Positions 47,310 to 59,268 of a DNA stretch of 64,000 bases are shown here, piece after piece. Within the stretch, counting starts at the first letter, position 1; each line of letters opens with the position of its first letter. The stretch covers positions 24,470,906 through 24,534,905 of the forward strand of contig OY987264.1 in NCBI GenBank assembly GCA_963920665.1, in the 5' to 3' direction. Made by a program: the position numbers and the translations under genes. The notes below the pieces were generated by a model. It was given only the letters and a program-made list of their open reading frames with translations. It ran no database searches and was not told the origin of the DNA. Source of the stretch: Straminergon stramineum (lineage: Eukaryota; Streptophyta; Bryopsida; Hypnales; Calliergonaceae).

Positions 47310-49492
47310 TGAACTGGGGATTGGGAAGGTTTAAGGATTGTACCTTCCGTCCTGGAAATCCAATGTCCATGTGGCTGCTGACTATTCTCTAGTTTCAGAT
47401 TTTCAGTAGGGGTTGGCAGCAGCTATCCTGCACCGTTGGCATATGCATGTTCCTCTTTCGAAATGGAATTAACCCCTCATCGCGTGAAGTCCAAACATGT
47501 GTAAAAGCATCCTTGCTTTTCAAGTGCTATAAGTCAAAATTTCAGTGAAGTATGAAAATCTCAACCGTACAATATTGTAGTGTGCATGTTGTGGATGGTG
47601 TGATACAAATTTGGGGTCATTTGACCGTATAGATTGTAAGGTTATAATATTTTAGTCTTGAAAAAAGATGCTGAAATTTTTTTTAAAACACATTTAGAGG
47701 TGAAATTCGATTTCTAAACCTACTCAAATGAAAAAATTTTAAACTACAAAATTATTCAAATCCAAAAGACAAACACTTTGGTGAAAAAAAAACATCATTC
47801 AATTGACTCATTGTGTCTGCAAAATTGTTTTGAAATGTCAAAAAACAGTGAAAAAATCACATCTATGGTTGAACCTCCCTCTACTAAAATGCTTCTTAGT
47901 CACTCATTACCTCTTGTATTGATATGAAATTTTAACCACACAAACTAGACTAGTATGTAAAACTTTTCCAACAAAAATGATTGAAAACGGACCACATTTG
48001 AAGAAGTTAGAAGCCATGGAAGTTCGATGTAATGCAAAAATGTATGGATTTTGAACTTCAAATTGCTTCCAATTATTCAAAACAACTGGGATTGACATGA
48101 AAATTTTACCACAATAACTAGACCTCGAGAGAAACAAAATCCATCAAATATTATTGAAAAAAAATATTTTTTGAAAAAGTTAAAAGCCCCCGAAGTTGCA
48201 GCCATCATAATGCAATGTGGTGAACTCAAATTGAATCTGTGAACTTTGAAGGGCTCTTGAAAACTTAGTACATCTTGGATTGATCTGAAAATTTTACCAA
48301 TGAAACTAGACTAATATCTGCAACTTGTTCAACAAGTTTTATTGAATTCAGACATCAGATGCAAAAGTAACAACTCTTTGAATTTGATTGCTAGACAATG
48401 TGAGGACACATTTCGTCCCCTCCAACGATGAGGGATTGAGGCAATCCATTCTTGATCACCGCCCCCTTTTGGCAATATAGAGTGATCTCTTTCCATATAG
48501 GAGGAGATAACAGTGATTAATTACAGCAGAGTTCCCCGTGCTGTTGTGGCACATTGTGATTGTTTTACAGCACTCTCAATCCGTGATGGATTTTGCAACC
48601 AGCCTTTGTAGGAAACACAAAGGTCTACATGTCTAGAGTGGGAGGAATGGAATCTTCCACTCAGAAATTTATAGTAATTATGTTTTGAGAAATAAAAATC
48701 TGGAAAATTATGGAAACCTTCCCTACTCTATTTCTGCACACTGGAAAATTTTCCCCCAAAGAAACTCGCCCTCCAGATAGGTGTAACCACTTCAGTGGTT
48801 GGAAATGGGTTGCCTCCCTGGAATTTGAGAACGTTTCCGAGCAGTTATTATTTGGCTCTTGATCGTGGAATTCGTTTCTTTTCTGATTGCAATAATCCTC
48901 CTTTTCAACGATCTACTTGGTTTGCTATGAAGCTCTCAGGTGTAAGTCACTGATTGAGTGACTACTCTGGTAGGATGCAATATTTCAAAGAGTTTTCTGA
49001 CAAAACCTTCTTAGCATTTTGGAGTGTAGTAGAACCACTCATTACCAGCTACTTAAGCATTTTGTGCATGTTTTAGAGTAGTAGAAGGCATTGTTAATTT
49101 TTTGCCTTGTAGAGATAGAAATGATGGATGTTGTCAAATTTTCATAATTTTTTCCCTTAAATTCAAATTTTTATAAATTTTAGAAGCCGAAAGTTGGTCT
49201 ACACCCATCCCAAAAACATAGATTCTTCCATCAGTACTCATCTATAGACTAATTTGGCTCTCAAAACAAAGCACATATGTCATAATTGTTATGGCTAGAA
49301 GATAGTGGGAAACCAAGAAACTAATGGTTACTTGTTAGTAATCTCTCTGTTGAATTTTCCATTACCTAAGTATTGACCATGGGTGATTCTACTATAGTGT
49401 GTAGGACTAATGTCTCGTTTCTATTATGAGGGATCATGTACATGGGGGCATTAGACTAGTATAGACTTGTGAATGTATGTGGAAGCCTAAAG
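47310..49492. other. 3' flank of the JADE-like gene and repeat-derived DNA
   Basis: Contains the ~180-bp-spaced degenerate repeats at about 47,880-48,410 (listed). The rest, 48,410-49,492, holds no recognised coding or RNA signal. Confidence 0.4.
47880..48410. repeat. Degenerate tandem repeat, spacing about 173-188 bp
   Basis: The box 'gatatgaaattttaaccaca' at about 47,921 returns as 'gacatgaaaattttaccaca' at 48,094 and 'gatctgaaaattttaccaa' at 48,282, each followed by 'aactaga' and a later 'gaagtt' or 'atgcaa' box. A weaker unit may start near 47,550. I see no clear match to the other ~180-bp family at 5.4 and 15.3 kb. Confidence 0.55.
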
Positions 49493-49764
49493 CACATCAA
49501 GAAACTAACCCCCAATTGCATCAGTAGTGTTGCAATGGTTGAACAGTCTAGTATTAAAATTGGATTGTCGCAATACTACAAATAGCACATTTCAATATTG
49601 CAACAATACATTTCAATACATTTTCAATAGGAAAACTGAAAATGTATTGTGGCAATACTATTTGCATATGTGCAACAGTCTAATTTCAATATTGGATTTT
49701 TCAACCATTGCAACAGTATTGCAACAATACTGATGCAATTGGGGGGCTTTTTTCCGATGTAGTG
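49493..49764. mobile_element. ~270-bp foldback element, CACTA-like ends
   Basis: Inner arms are strongly complementary: CCCCCAATTGCATCAGTA near 49,509 against TACTGATGCAATTGGGGG near 49,729-49,746. The outer ends (CACATCAAG and rc CACTACATCGG) are weaker inverted matches, and the centre adds 'caatactac...' arms. No coding capacity. Confidence 0.6.
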
Positions 49765-52230
49765 TTTGAAGTTTGAAGCAAAAAGGCAGTGCGAGGTGGG
49801 AGTTCAATAAACCGTCCCCTTAATCCCTAAATGTCCAAAGTCTTCTCCAAAATTGACAATTTGAGAAAAATCATCTTAAAGTACTCTTTGGAAGAATTTT
49901 TTTGACTTGATACACAAATAAAAGTTGTGGACCGTGAGTTTTAGATATGGTCAGGTTCACCAATGCCTTCTCCAAAAAAAATTTAGGAATTTTGAAAGGT
50001 AAATTTCAAAATTCCTTCTAAATTCAATTACATGCAAAATATTATCATGTTTTGAGTAAAATTTGTTGAAATGGAATGGATTTGGAATGAGGTTCTCTTG
50101 CCATGGTGATTTTTTGAAATTTTTGTGTTCTTTAAATCTATAATCTCACTTTTGCAAATCCATTTTTGGACCAAAGTCAATGCAATTTTGGCTTGGTCAA
50201 CTTCTTGACACACTTCCACATTTGTAATTTTAGAAAAAGATGTACTCAAGTAACACCAAATCCAACCATTAGATAAGACAACAACTTGATAAAGTATCTC
50301 CACACATTAGGATGACTTTCATCCAAGCAATAATGAGGATGAAATTTGAGTTTCAATGTGCTTGTCATCTAAAAAGTAGTCATCAAAGTGCTTGGGGGTA
50401 AGCCTACCTACCTTGTCAATCACAATGATAGTGATTGATTTTTTAAGGAACACATCACTCATTTCTAGATAGGAGATGCATTTAAAGCCCTAATAGTTTA
50501 TAGATCTCCTACATTAGTGGCCAAGTAGAAGTTGGGAAGGAATTGAGAAATTTGGAACCAAAAAATGAAGTCACCTAATACGTACCATAACCTCAATGGA
50601 GCCTCTCATTGTATAAGGGGAAGTATGTTATTTTCTATAATAGGGGGTTGCTTTACCATCATGATGCCCTTCTCTCTAGACCCTCAATTGAGTAGGTTGA
50701 CTAAAATCCAACAATCCAACATTGAGGTTATGTCTAGTAATGCAAGAGTAGAGCCTCATTATGAGAAATAAAATCCTTTGCTTCTAGCGAATTACATAGC
50801 TTACTATTGACTACTGGTACACTATTTCTCATGTTGGCATAATAGGTTATTGGCATGATGTGTTTGTGCATGACAATGATCCTTAATCTTTAGAAGTACT
50901 TGATAGGAAAGCAAATATAGATTTTAATATTTTTTGGCAAAATAAATTATGACATAAGTAGAATCTAGATATCAAATCTTCTTTTTCCATCCCTACATGT
51001 ATTCATTTAAAAACTTGCACAATAATCAGAGCATCAAGTAACCAAGTCACAAATGTTGAAACTCCTTTCACATTGGCAAACTCAATGGTTTTCTTTGACA
51101 AACCAACAATAATCAATAGAAACCCTACATTGAAGATGAAGATGTTTGTCCATGCTTCAATGCACATTTTGGACAAACCCACCGGCCCACCATAATTTCT
51201 TGCAATGGTGAACTTAGACAATCCATGTGCCACCTAGTAGCTAGTAGAACAAACGATGCATATCATCATAGTGGTAGTGCACTTGGTGCTTTTGTAGAAC
51301 ATACATTTCAACCTAACTGAAATTGATAAGCTGCTAAAATCAATTTTCCCATTAATGAGTGGCAAGTAACATAGCACATATTAATTGTAGGTGTGATATT
51401 TTTAGATCTTGCCATCACGAACTTCTAAGAGCAATACTTTTAACTTGAGCACCTCAAACACTTGAAGAAGAATATGCTCCGCAATCGCATCAAGTAAGGT
51501 TGGCAACCTCTGTTGCAAGTAGACATCATTAGAAAAAAATTTCGACCTCCACAAGGCTGTGAGTCTACATGGCAGTAGTGCAATTATAGAGAATATTATC
51601 AATATATATATATATATATATGGAATCTAACGGGGCACTACTAGTGTCACATCAAATTGGTGATTTGAAAAAAAAAATCCCAAAGAAATATTTGTTTTGT
51701 TTTATATTTGCACCACAAGGTGTTGAAAATGAAATTGAAACGGCTTCTTGTAGAATTCAAATTTTTTGTAATGAGACTTTGAGCAAAAACGATGTTCCAA
51801 AGGCCTGAAGCCTCTTCTCCATATCGTGTCATTACACAAAGTGTCTATGTTGTATCAAATAGAAAGCTTCTCCAAAGTTAGTGGGCTAGACTATAGAACA
51901 AAAAACCTTGGTGATGGTGCTAGAAGAATGGTTGGGCGACCTACAAGGGAAGAAATAAAAGGCAACAAACAAGCAACAGACAAGGCATTGTAGCACCTAA
52001 ATCCTATATAGCAAAGTGAATAGGGTTTAGGCCTGTAGTGGAGCATTGTTAGGCACATAGCTACAATATATAACCAAAAGCAAAGCACCATGTAGGATAA
52101 ATATGAAGGGATAACTTCTATTATTGGCCATGTTCTTTTGGTTTTATATAAAATAAGAGATGTCTAATATTAGGCAGACAAAATGAATGTCCTTAGTTTG
52201 TTGGATAGAGAGGTAAGGGTAGAGGCACAA
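49765..52230. other. AT-rich intergenic DNA with a TA microsatellite
   Basis: Simple (TA)n at about 51,601-51,621. Minus-strand frames at 51,003-51,233 and 51,402-51,602 (66-76 codons) look like pieces of an old coding sequence but no family is recognised. Confidence 0.4.
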
Positions 52231-53072
52231 GTAATTGCAAGAAACACCTATTCTATTTTCTGTCATACATTCAATGTTGAAGTTGTTTTGCACCATAAGT
52301 ATTGCAAGAATCATTTAATGAACTTGAAATTTAGAAATAAGCTTCCTAAAGCTATAGAAAATGTACTTGAATTATTTCATTTTTCCTAAATTAATTCCAA
52401 TGGTAAGATTGAATTTCAAGTATATGTCACATATATGATTTTGGTGGGTTTTAGTACTATCGAGTACCTTTTTTGAAGAGTTACATTGTCAAATTTGGTA
52501 GGCTAGTTCCTCTAATAGAATTACACCTTCTCAAGAGAGGGATTTACAAAAAAATGTTCCAATTGTGTTTTGCATTGGCCTAAAGTGTGCTATATTCAGG
52601 TTGAATTTATATTGAATGAAAACTGTTTTTTTAGTTGTAGCTTTGATCTTCCTTCTTCTCTCTTAGTTGGAAACAATAGCCACTTTTAAAATATATTTTT
52701 CAAGTGCATTTCTTAATTTTTTAAATAGAAATGTAGAAGTATGATTTTCTAGCATAAATTGTAGCTTTGGACTCAAAATAGTAATTCTGGGTACATAGAA
52801 GGACTCAATAGTACTAGTAGAGGCCTATAGTGTTTCTAATCTACTAATAATAACTATTTTTTTATGGCAAATTAAGCATTGCCATCCATCCTTGCCGTCC
52901 AATGATGAGCATCATGTGTTGTTGGAATTGCAAATCTGAAATCCAATCAAACTATCTAGATTTCATGTTCTATGCCTCTAATAGTATTGAAGGTGACTTA
53001 TAGTACAAAAAGTACTAAAAGGTTGGCAATCAAAAACACAACAAATAGTACAAGTGTTTCTTGGAATCACCC
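52231..53072. mobile_element. Possible divergent member of TIR family 1 (M5, ~840 bp)
   Basis: Left end GTAATTGCAAGAAACACC and right end GTGTTTCTTGGAATCACCC match the family-1 termini in inverted orientation. The body does not clearly match M1-M3, so it may be a different non-autonomous derivative or two unrelated ends. Confidence 0.45.
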
Positions 53073-53214
53073 GCACTCACATTGTCATTCTTCCGCCAAT
53101 AGCGACTATGGTTGTCACTTCTATAGGTGTTCCTTGTAGAAATATGCAACTTGTTGAAATGAAACCTTGTGAACAATTTTGTGACAAAAGATCATGGTAT
53201 TTGATCCACGGTTA

Positions 53215-53692
53215 CTAGCATGTGAGCGTAGGATCTTGAGTCCATGAGCTTAAGAGCCTAGGCTCCTATGTTATTGGTACCTATATTATAGGTACCTTCC
53301 ATAGTTATAGGATGTTTACAATTAATATAGGTATCTACGTTGTAGGTACCTATGTTATAAGCACCTTCGATGGTTATAGGATGTTTATATAATAAGTGTC
53401 TCATTATAATATGGGTGTCTATGCTTTAGGTGCCTACATTATAGGCACTTTCCGTAGTTATAGAATGTTTATATACAAGTGCCTAATTATATTATGGGTT
53501 TCTACGTTATAGGCACCTTCCATGGTTATAGTATATTTATATTATAGGTACCTATGTTACAATCACCTTACATGGTTATAAGGTACTCATATTATAAGTA
53601 TATATGTTATAAACACCTTCAATAGTTGTAGAATATCTATTTACACCTAGACTCAAGGCTCATAGGCTCTCATTTCTAGGCTCACATGCTAG
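53215..53692. mobile_element. TIR element, family 2 copy B, with internal tandem repeats (~478 bp)
   Basis: Ends CTAGCATGTGAGC and GGCTCACATGCTAG are inverted matches. Between them a unit of roughly 60-75 bp with the core GTTATAGGCACCTTCCATGG recurs about six times with decay (53,270-53,640). Copy A at 10181-10399 has the same ends and fewer internal units. Confidence 0.65.
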
Positions 53693-56284
53693 TGTCATTG
53701 GTCAAAGTATTTGTCAATAAACATTGTTGATGTGAAGTGAAGGTGGCTCATTGGAACAAAGATATACAACAAAGTATACCAAATGAATTGACTTGAGTGC
53801 ATGTTTGCACTGAAAAAGTTGAAGGTGTCATCTATGGATTTAAAAGTATAATTTGACTATCTTGTATAGCTTTAGCATCTCCACATCACATGAGTGTGAG
53901 GCTTTCTATAGACGACAATGGGGAGTAGATCACGATGGTGAGTGCATTAATATGGATCTACAAAAACTAATCAATGCTCATATAAGAAAGAAGAAGAGAT
54001 ATGCATAGACATCACTAGCTCCTTTTAGTGATAGTAAAGTTTTGCAACTCTACTACATTCCAACTATCTCTGGAAATGAATTTTCCACACTCAAAACACA
54101 TTGTTCACAAAGACATAAAAGCAACAAATGTGTTGGCGCATGATCATCAAGGATAATTTGATGCCAAAATTATCAATTTCAATATGTTTCATCACATTGG
54201 GAACCCCAAATATCATTGGATGCATGTGTAGATACAAATCCATGGTAAACACTTGAGATTCTATGAGAGAGACCACCTCATAGACAAGAAGCTCAAGGAA
54301 TCAAATGTCTATAGTTATGCTATGACATGCTAGAAATTTTTCCTTTGAAGGGGACAAAGTTGATGCCCTCAATAGACCTTTTTGTGACCATATGCATAGG
54401 GAGAATGCTCTTCTAGATTGAAGGACATAGCTCTTACTAACCTAAATCCAAAATTATTGCAGTTCATCTTTGATAATTGGCACACGCTAATCCTATAAGA
54501 GGCCTGACTTTGTTACAATATGCAAGCTACTTGCAAGAACCCCACCCTTTGCAATAAGGTTGTGCCATGGCATTCATAGAGCTCTTGCATTGTTTCAGTT
54601 TTCTTGGGGAGCTTTCCTCTACCTCGTGCCCTGCTTGCATCCACAAAAATTTGGAGGAAATGCAATTTTTGGTGAGATTTTATAAGAATATAAATTCAAA
54701 AATATTCATTCCTAACTAGTCAGAGGCAAATCATTACAATGTCAGAATGCATTGTAAACTATGGTATGCTAAATTGATGTGAAGTTGACATCAATGCAAT
54801 AATTCTAACCTTACATGACATGTGTACTTTTTACAATAAAATGGCATTATCCCCAATGAAAAGTTAACCACTCATCCATCAATTTGACATCATTCTATCT
54901 TCAAGATTTCTTGTTTCAAAATGCTTGCATGCATCAATTTTGCTAGTGCTGACTAGCTTTCATTTCAGACAATCATGTGGCTCTTATCACAGTGTCAAGT
55001 CTGCTGTACCTTTCACTTCGCCATGCTTATCTTCTTTCAAATATCGTAGGATTCATAGCAGCCACTAAGCTGAAGTTAAGTTAGCATCCATGACATCACT
55101 GAGTTGTAGCTAGAATGGGCGGTTTGGTCATTCAAGGCATTGATGAGTGGTTGTCTGTTAAGAAAAACAAAATGCTCCCCAATAATTTAATCTGGGTATG
55201 TGTGAGTACATCATGGAGTCAATGTTGTTTCTGGAGGACTAAGTCTTGACTGGTGAAGCTGTTTATTTTAGTTTTGAATTCAGACAGGGTTCAAGTAATT
55301 TGGTGATTTACTCTATGATAAATCACCCCTATTTCGGTCTGAATCCCTGATAGCATAACTCAGAATATTATTATCTAGTCCTGCTGGTGCTCATACCTTA
55401 TGTGTTCACAGCATCTGATTAGGAGATAAGTCATCAGGTAAAAAGTTATCACATGAATCACTGGGGAATGGCATACATAACTTCATTCAGACAGACCTTT
55501 TGTAAAAAATTCCTGACAATGGCCAGGAAAAACTGGTGGCTAGTTCAAAGTTAGCCAGTGGAAGTGGGAAAAAACTTGTTTGTAGTTTGAAAATGAAGGA
55601 TGCAAAACTGGAAAGAAATTTGTAGCACTGGAAACCAATGGGTGCCTCCAAAAAATTGAAGGATATTTTATTGCCCCCATCCAATACTTGGTGGACTTTA
55701 GTTGTCATGGGAAAATTTTCAGTGACTAATAGCCTAATACCTGGCTAGGTGAGGGTCACTTGTTATAGGCATCAACCTCCCACGTAAGCAAGTTTTTTTT
55801 TTCCTTTCAAGCTACAGTGAAGTACAAAGTGGATGGACAAAACTCTTTGGGATATATGGGCTTCAAGTTGTTGGAGCTAGGCGATCTTTGAAGTTAACCT
55901 TTGAAAGGCCCTTGGGGTTCTTCTATACGACCCGTATTTAGCTTTATAACTCTTCAATTGTGGGTTTAATAGATGAGTTATGATACATTTTTATTTACAT
56001 ACTATCATAATCATTAATTTACCTTGTACTGAAAAATATTTGGTCAATGTTTTCCTAGTCAAATACCACCAAATACATAGTATATTCTATGGCTGCATAG
56101 GGCTTTTAGGCCCTTCTAGGGTTAAAGTATCCTAATCTACTAACCCTTGCTAAAATTACTATGTGTCAATGTGTGAGCACTGCAACTTGTGAAAGGGATT
56201 TTTTTGTTCAAAACAACAACATGCAAAAGCTTCAATTTTGCATGACAACATCAAATTTGGATAATATCACTCTATTGCCCTTGG
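53693..56284. other. Intergenic DNA without a supported gene
   Basis: Frames below 75 codons on both strands, none recognised. From about 54,900 the composition is less AT-rich but no exon structure can be supported. Confidence 0.4.
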
Positions 56285-57362
56285 GGGTCATTGCAAGAAA
56301 CTCCTGCCTGTTTTCTTGTCACAATTAGAGTGACTCTCTTGTCATCCACTATAACTTATGAATTTAAAACCCAATGCCAAAAATCAAAAATCCATTTCCA
56401 ATTAACTTGATTGTCATCATATTTCTTATTTTTTAGAATTTTTTAGAAATTATTTTATATTTAAATGTCAATTTCAAGAATATGTCACACTTCAAGTTTA
56501 GGGGTTTTTTATACTAAATACCGGTTCAAATTAATGATTTTGGGCTGAAATTTCTGAGGTATATTCCTATAGTAGGTAGACATGTGCCTACCAAAGGGCA
56601 TCTAAAAAAACATTATTTTATGTCCTCCACATTAATTTGTGCAAAGAGGCCTCCTTTGCGTGTGCATTTGTAAACATTAGAAATGATTTTGACCTCAATT
56701 TTAAAATCAAATCTCATCACTATGAAGTCTTTTCCAATGGCCAATTCTTAGTTCTTTTGAAAATTTATTTTCCTATTTTCTACAAATAAAAATGTCCCAA
56801 TTGTATTTACTGGGACAACTTTTTGGACATAGAATTCTGGTGAAGAAAATTCAATTGGGACATTTTAATTTGCAGAAAACAGGAAAATAAATTTTCAAAA
56901 AAACTAAAAATGTGACATCGGAAAAGACTTCATGGTGATGAGATTTGGTTAAAAAAATGAGGTAAAAAAGATTTCTAATGTTTATAAGGCCACTCATAAG
57001 GGAGGCCTCTTTGCGCAAACGTGGAAGACATAAAATAATGTTTTTTCTTATGCCCTTTAGTAGGGACATGTCTACCTACTATAGAAATGTACCACAAAAA
57101 TTTCAGCAAAAAATAATTAATTTGAACCGGTATTTAGTATAAAAAACCCCTAAATGTGAAAGTGTGACATATTAATGAAATTGATTTTTAAATATAATTT
57201 TTTTTTTAATTTGAAAAATAAGGGGTACAATTGAAATCAAGAATTCTATAACCAGATTTTTTGGTTTGGACATTGGGCTTATAAATCAAAAGTTATAGCG
57301 TTGAATACAAACCGTTTTTTCAAAACGCTATTGAAAACGACAAGTATTTCTTTCAATGACCC
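56285..57362. mobile_element. 1.08-kb near-complete palindrome (foldback element) with family-1-like ends
   Basis: Left end GGGTCATTGCAAGAAACTCC, right end ending TTTCTTTCAATGACCC, flanked by TTGG on both sides (56281-56284, 57363-57366). The whole left half is repeated inverted in the right half: for example 'aaataccggttcaaatta' near 56,516 against 'taatttgaaccggtattt' near 57,118, and 'attttcctattttct' near 56,768 against 'aacaggaaaataaattttc' near 56,876. Arms are about 510-520 nt with a small loop near 56,820. No protein is encoded; the frames inside are by-products. Confidence 0.8.
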
Positions 57363-59268
57363 TTGGAAAGACCAAACAAAGACTTTGACAACTTTTTAGA
57401 AGATGTCATTGTATTATGGAAGAATTCTTCTAAGTTTTGTCATTAATATACCAATCTTGAGGAGAACCTTTTAGAGGCAACATAGTAAGAACCTGTTGAA
57501 GAAGGTTAAAATTAAATTCTTTTGATTTCATGCAAACTTTTCATACCCATCATCAACTCCATATTGCATAGGTTGGGAGGATCCTGGGCCTTCAAATGGT
57601 TAGAAGGGCTTTGCTCAGTTCAATTCCTACCAAGGATGCAATATTAATTAGTACTTTCATTTGGAATGGTTCTTTTTTTTTTTTAAATTATAGGAATTTA
57701 GCAATTTAGTTGGTGCCAGTTTCAATTTGGAGGAAATTGCCCAGTGATAAATTGATGTTGAAGGATTTAGACGGGTACTTTTTGTGGTTAAGAGGATGCA
57801 ACCAGTGACCACTGGAAAAAAAAAATCCATTTTAGTGGAAGGAGGAAATCAGCTGGAGAACCTCCAAATATTTCCCTAAAACTGAATTAAGAATCTACTC
57901 TAGCACGTCTGACTGCGACAAAACTGGCAATAGTTACCGTCTATTATTGATATCAAGACTATAGAGTCTCCAATGAGAAAAACGTGGGTAATGTGACTCT
58001 AATAGTTCGTGCTGCCGGCAGGACACTTCAAGTACTGTTGACCTCTCCTCACGAGCATGGATTTGAGTGTGTTTTACCTTGCTGGATTTCTGCGATCCCC
58101 AGAAATGAAACTTGCCAGAAGCGCTGCAATGTGCACTTGGCTTCACAAAGGTGATGTGAGGCTTACCTTAACTTACTTGCATAACCTACTGTAGGTTTAT
58201 ATGATGAAAGCTGATGGCCCTGCTGCATGTATCTTGGTGTTGCCAAATGACATTAGAAACTCTCTAGTTTTAATGCAACCCGGCAAGTTTTTCACGGGAT
58301 TGGGGATAAGGGTGGCATTCTAAATTCTCTAATCTAATGCCAATAGGCGAGTTTTTCCTGGGTTAGGGGATAATCGGATAAGGGGAGCATCTGCCAGAAG
58401 ACTGTCACATTTGGATCCACTAGTCCTACACTCCTGTTAGTCCTGTACCTTCAAATCTGTGCAACTTGTTGTATATTCAATCCGCGCAGACCGGCGACAG
58501 AGGGCGTGGCTGTGAGTCAGTGTTTCGTGACTTCTTCTACGAAACTGCCAGGTTCATGAACGTTGCAGACTTGAAGAAGCTGTCCAAGTGTCCATGTTCA
58601 ATACAGTATCTCTACTTATGAACTGCTGTTCTTGTACTCAAAATACCGCCAGTATTTCTGGATACACTGGCCTCTGCCGGTTTTCTCGCCACCAGTGCTG
58701 CATCAGCAACCTGTTACCGTGTACGGCTTTCCCTTTGCAAATGCGTTGAAACAATCTTTATATGTATTACGTACATTTCAACCTTGGTATCTACTGGGTT
58801 TGCAGGTTCAGCAGTTACTCTTCATGTCTGGAGTATCGTATCAAATTACTGCCTGAGTCCTGAGATTCTCAATGGCTTGCTCACGTTCCAAATGTTTTGA
58901 CAAGGATGATTGTCTGCCAAGCTAGATGTCTAGAACGAAGTCTGGGACAAGGAATCAAACAATGGATCTTTCTTGATTGGGATGTGGACGCTTAATATAA
59001 AGAGGCCTCCGTCGTGTGGCAACCAAACATCAAATTCCTGCGACCTAGGACGATCAAGTGCATTGAAGGACCGTTCAATCCTATCTGAAGGTTGGCATGC
59101 TCATGCATCACGTCTAGATTTTTCAGCATTGTTTCTCGCGTCTATTGTAGATTCATATATCAGTACAGACAGAGGACCACACTTAGTATTGAAATAACTC
59201 TTTTGAATCGGATTTTGATGTTGATGTTGATGCTGATTTTGTGTTGATGTTGTGCAGATTGAGTCAAA
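57363..59268. other. Upstream region of the lipoxygenase gene
   Basis: About 57,560-57,800 may be a LINE 3' remnant (frame pieces like FIWNG), too decayed to call. GC content rises after 57,900. A GATGTT-rich simple repeat at about 59,214-59,250 directly precedes the coding start, and 'gttgtgcag' at 59,249-59,257 could be the acceptor of a 5' leader intron. Confidence 0.4.

Noticed and set aside
54091..54276. 61-codon minus-strand frame resembling a transposase piece
   Set aside because: Too short and no motif could be assigned.
57560..57800. Possible LINE 3' remnant
   Set aside because: Only a short FIWNG-like piece with frameshifts; not enough to call.
58632..58856. 74-codon open frame upstream of the lipoxygenase
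   Set aside because: No domain and no splice link to the lipoxygenase; probably promoter sequence.
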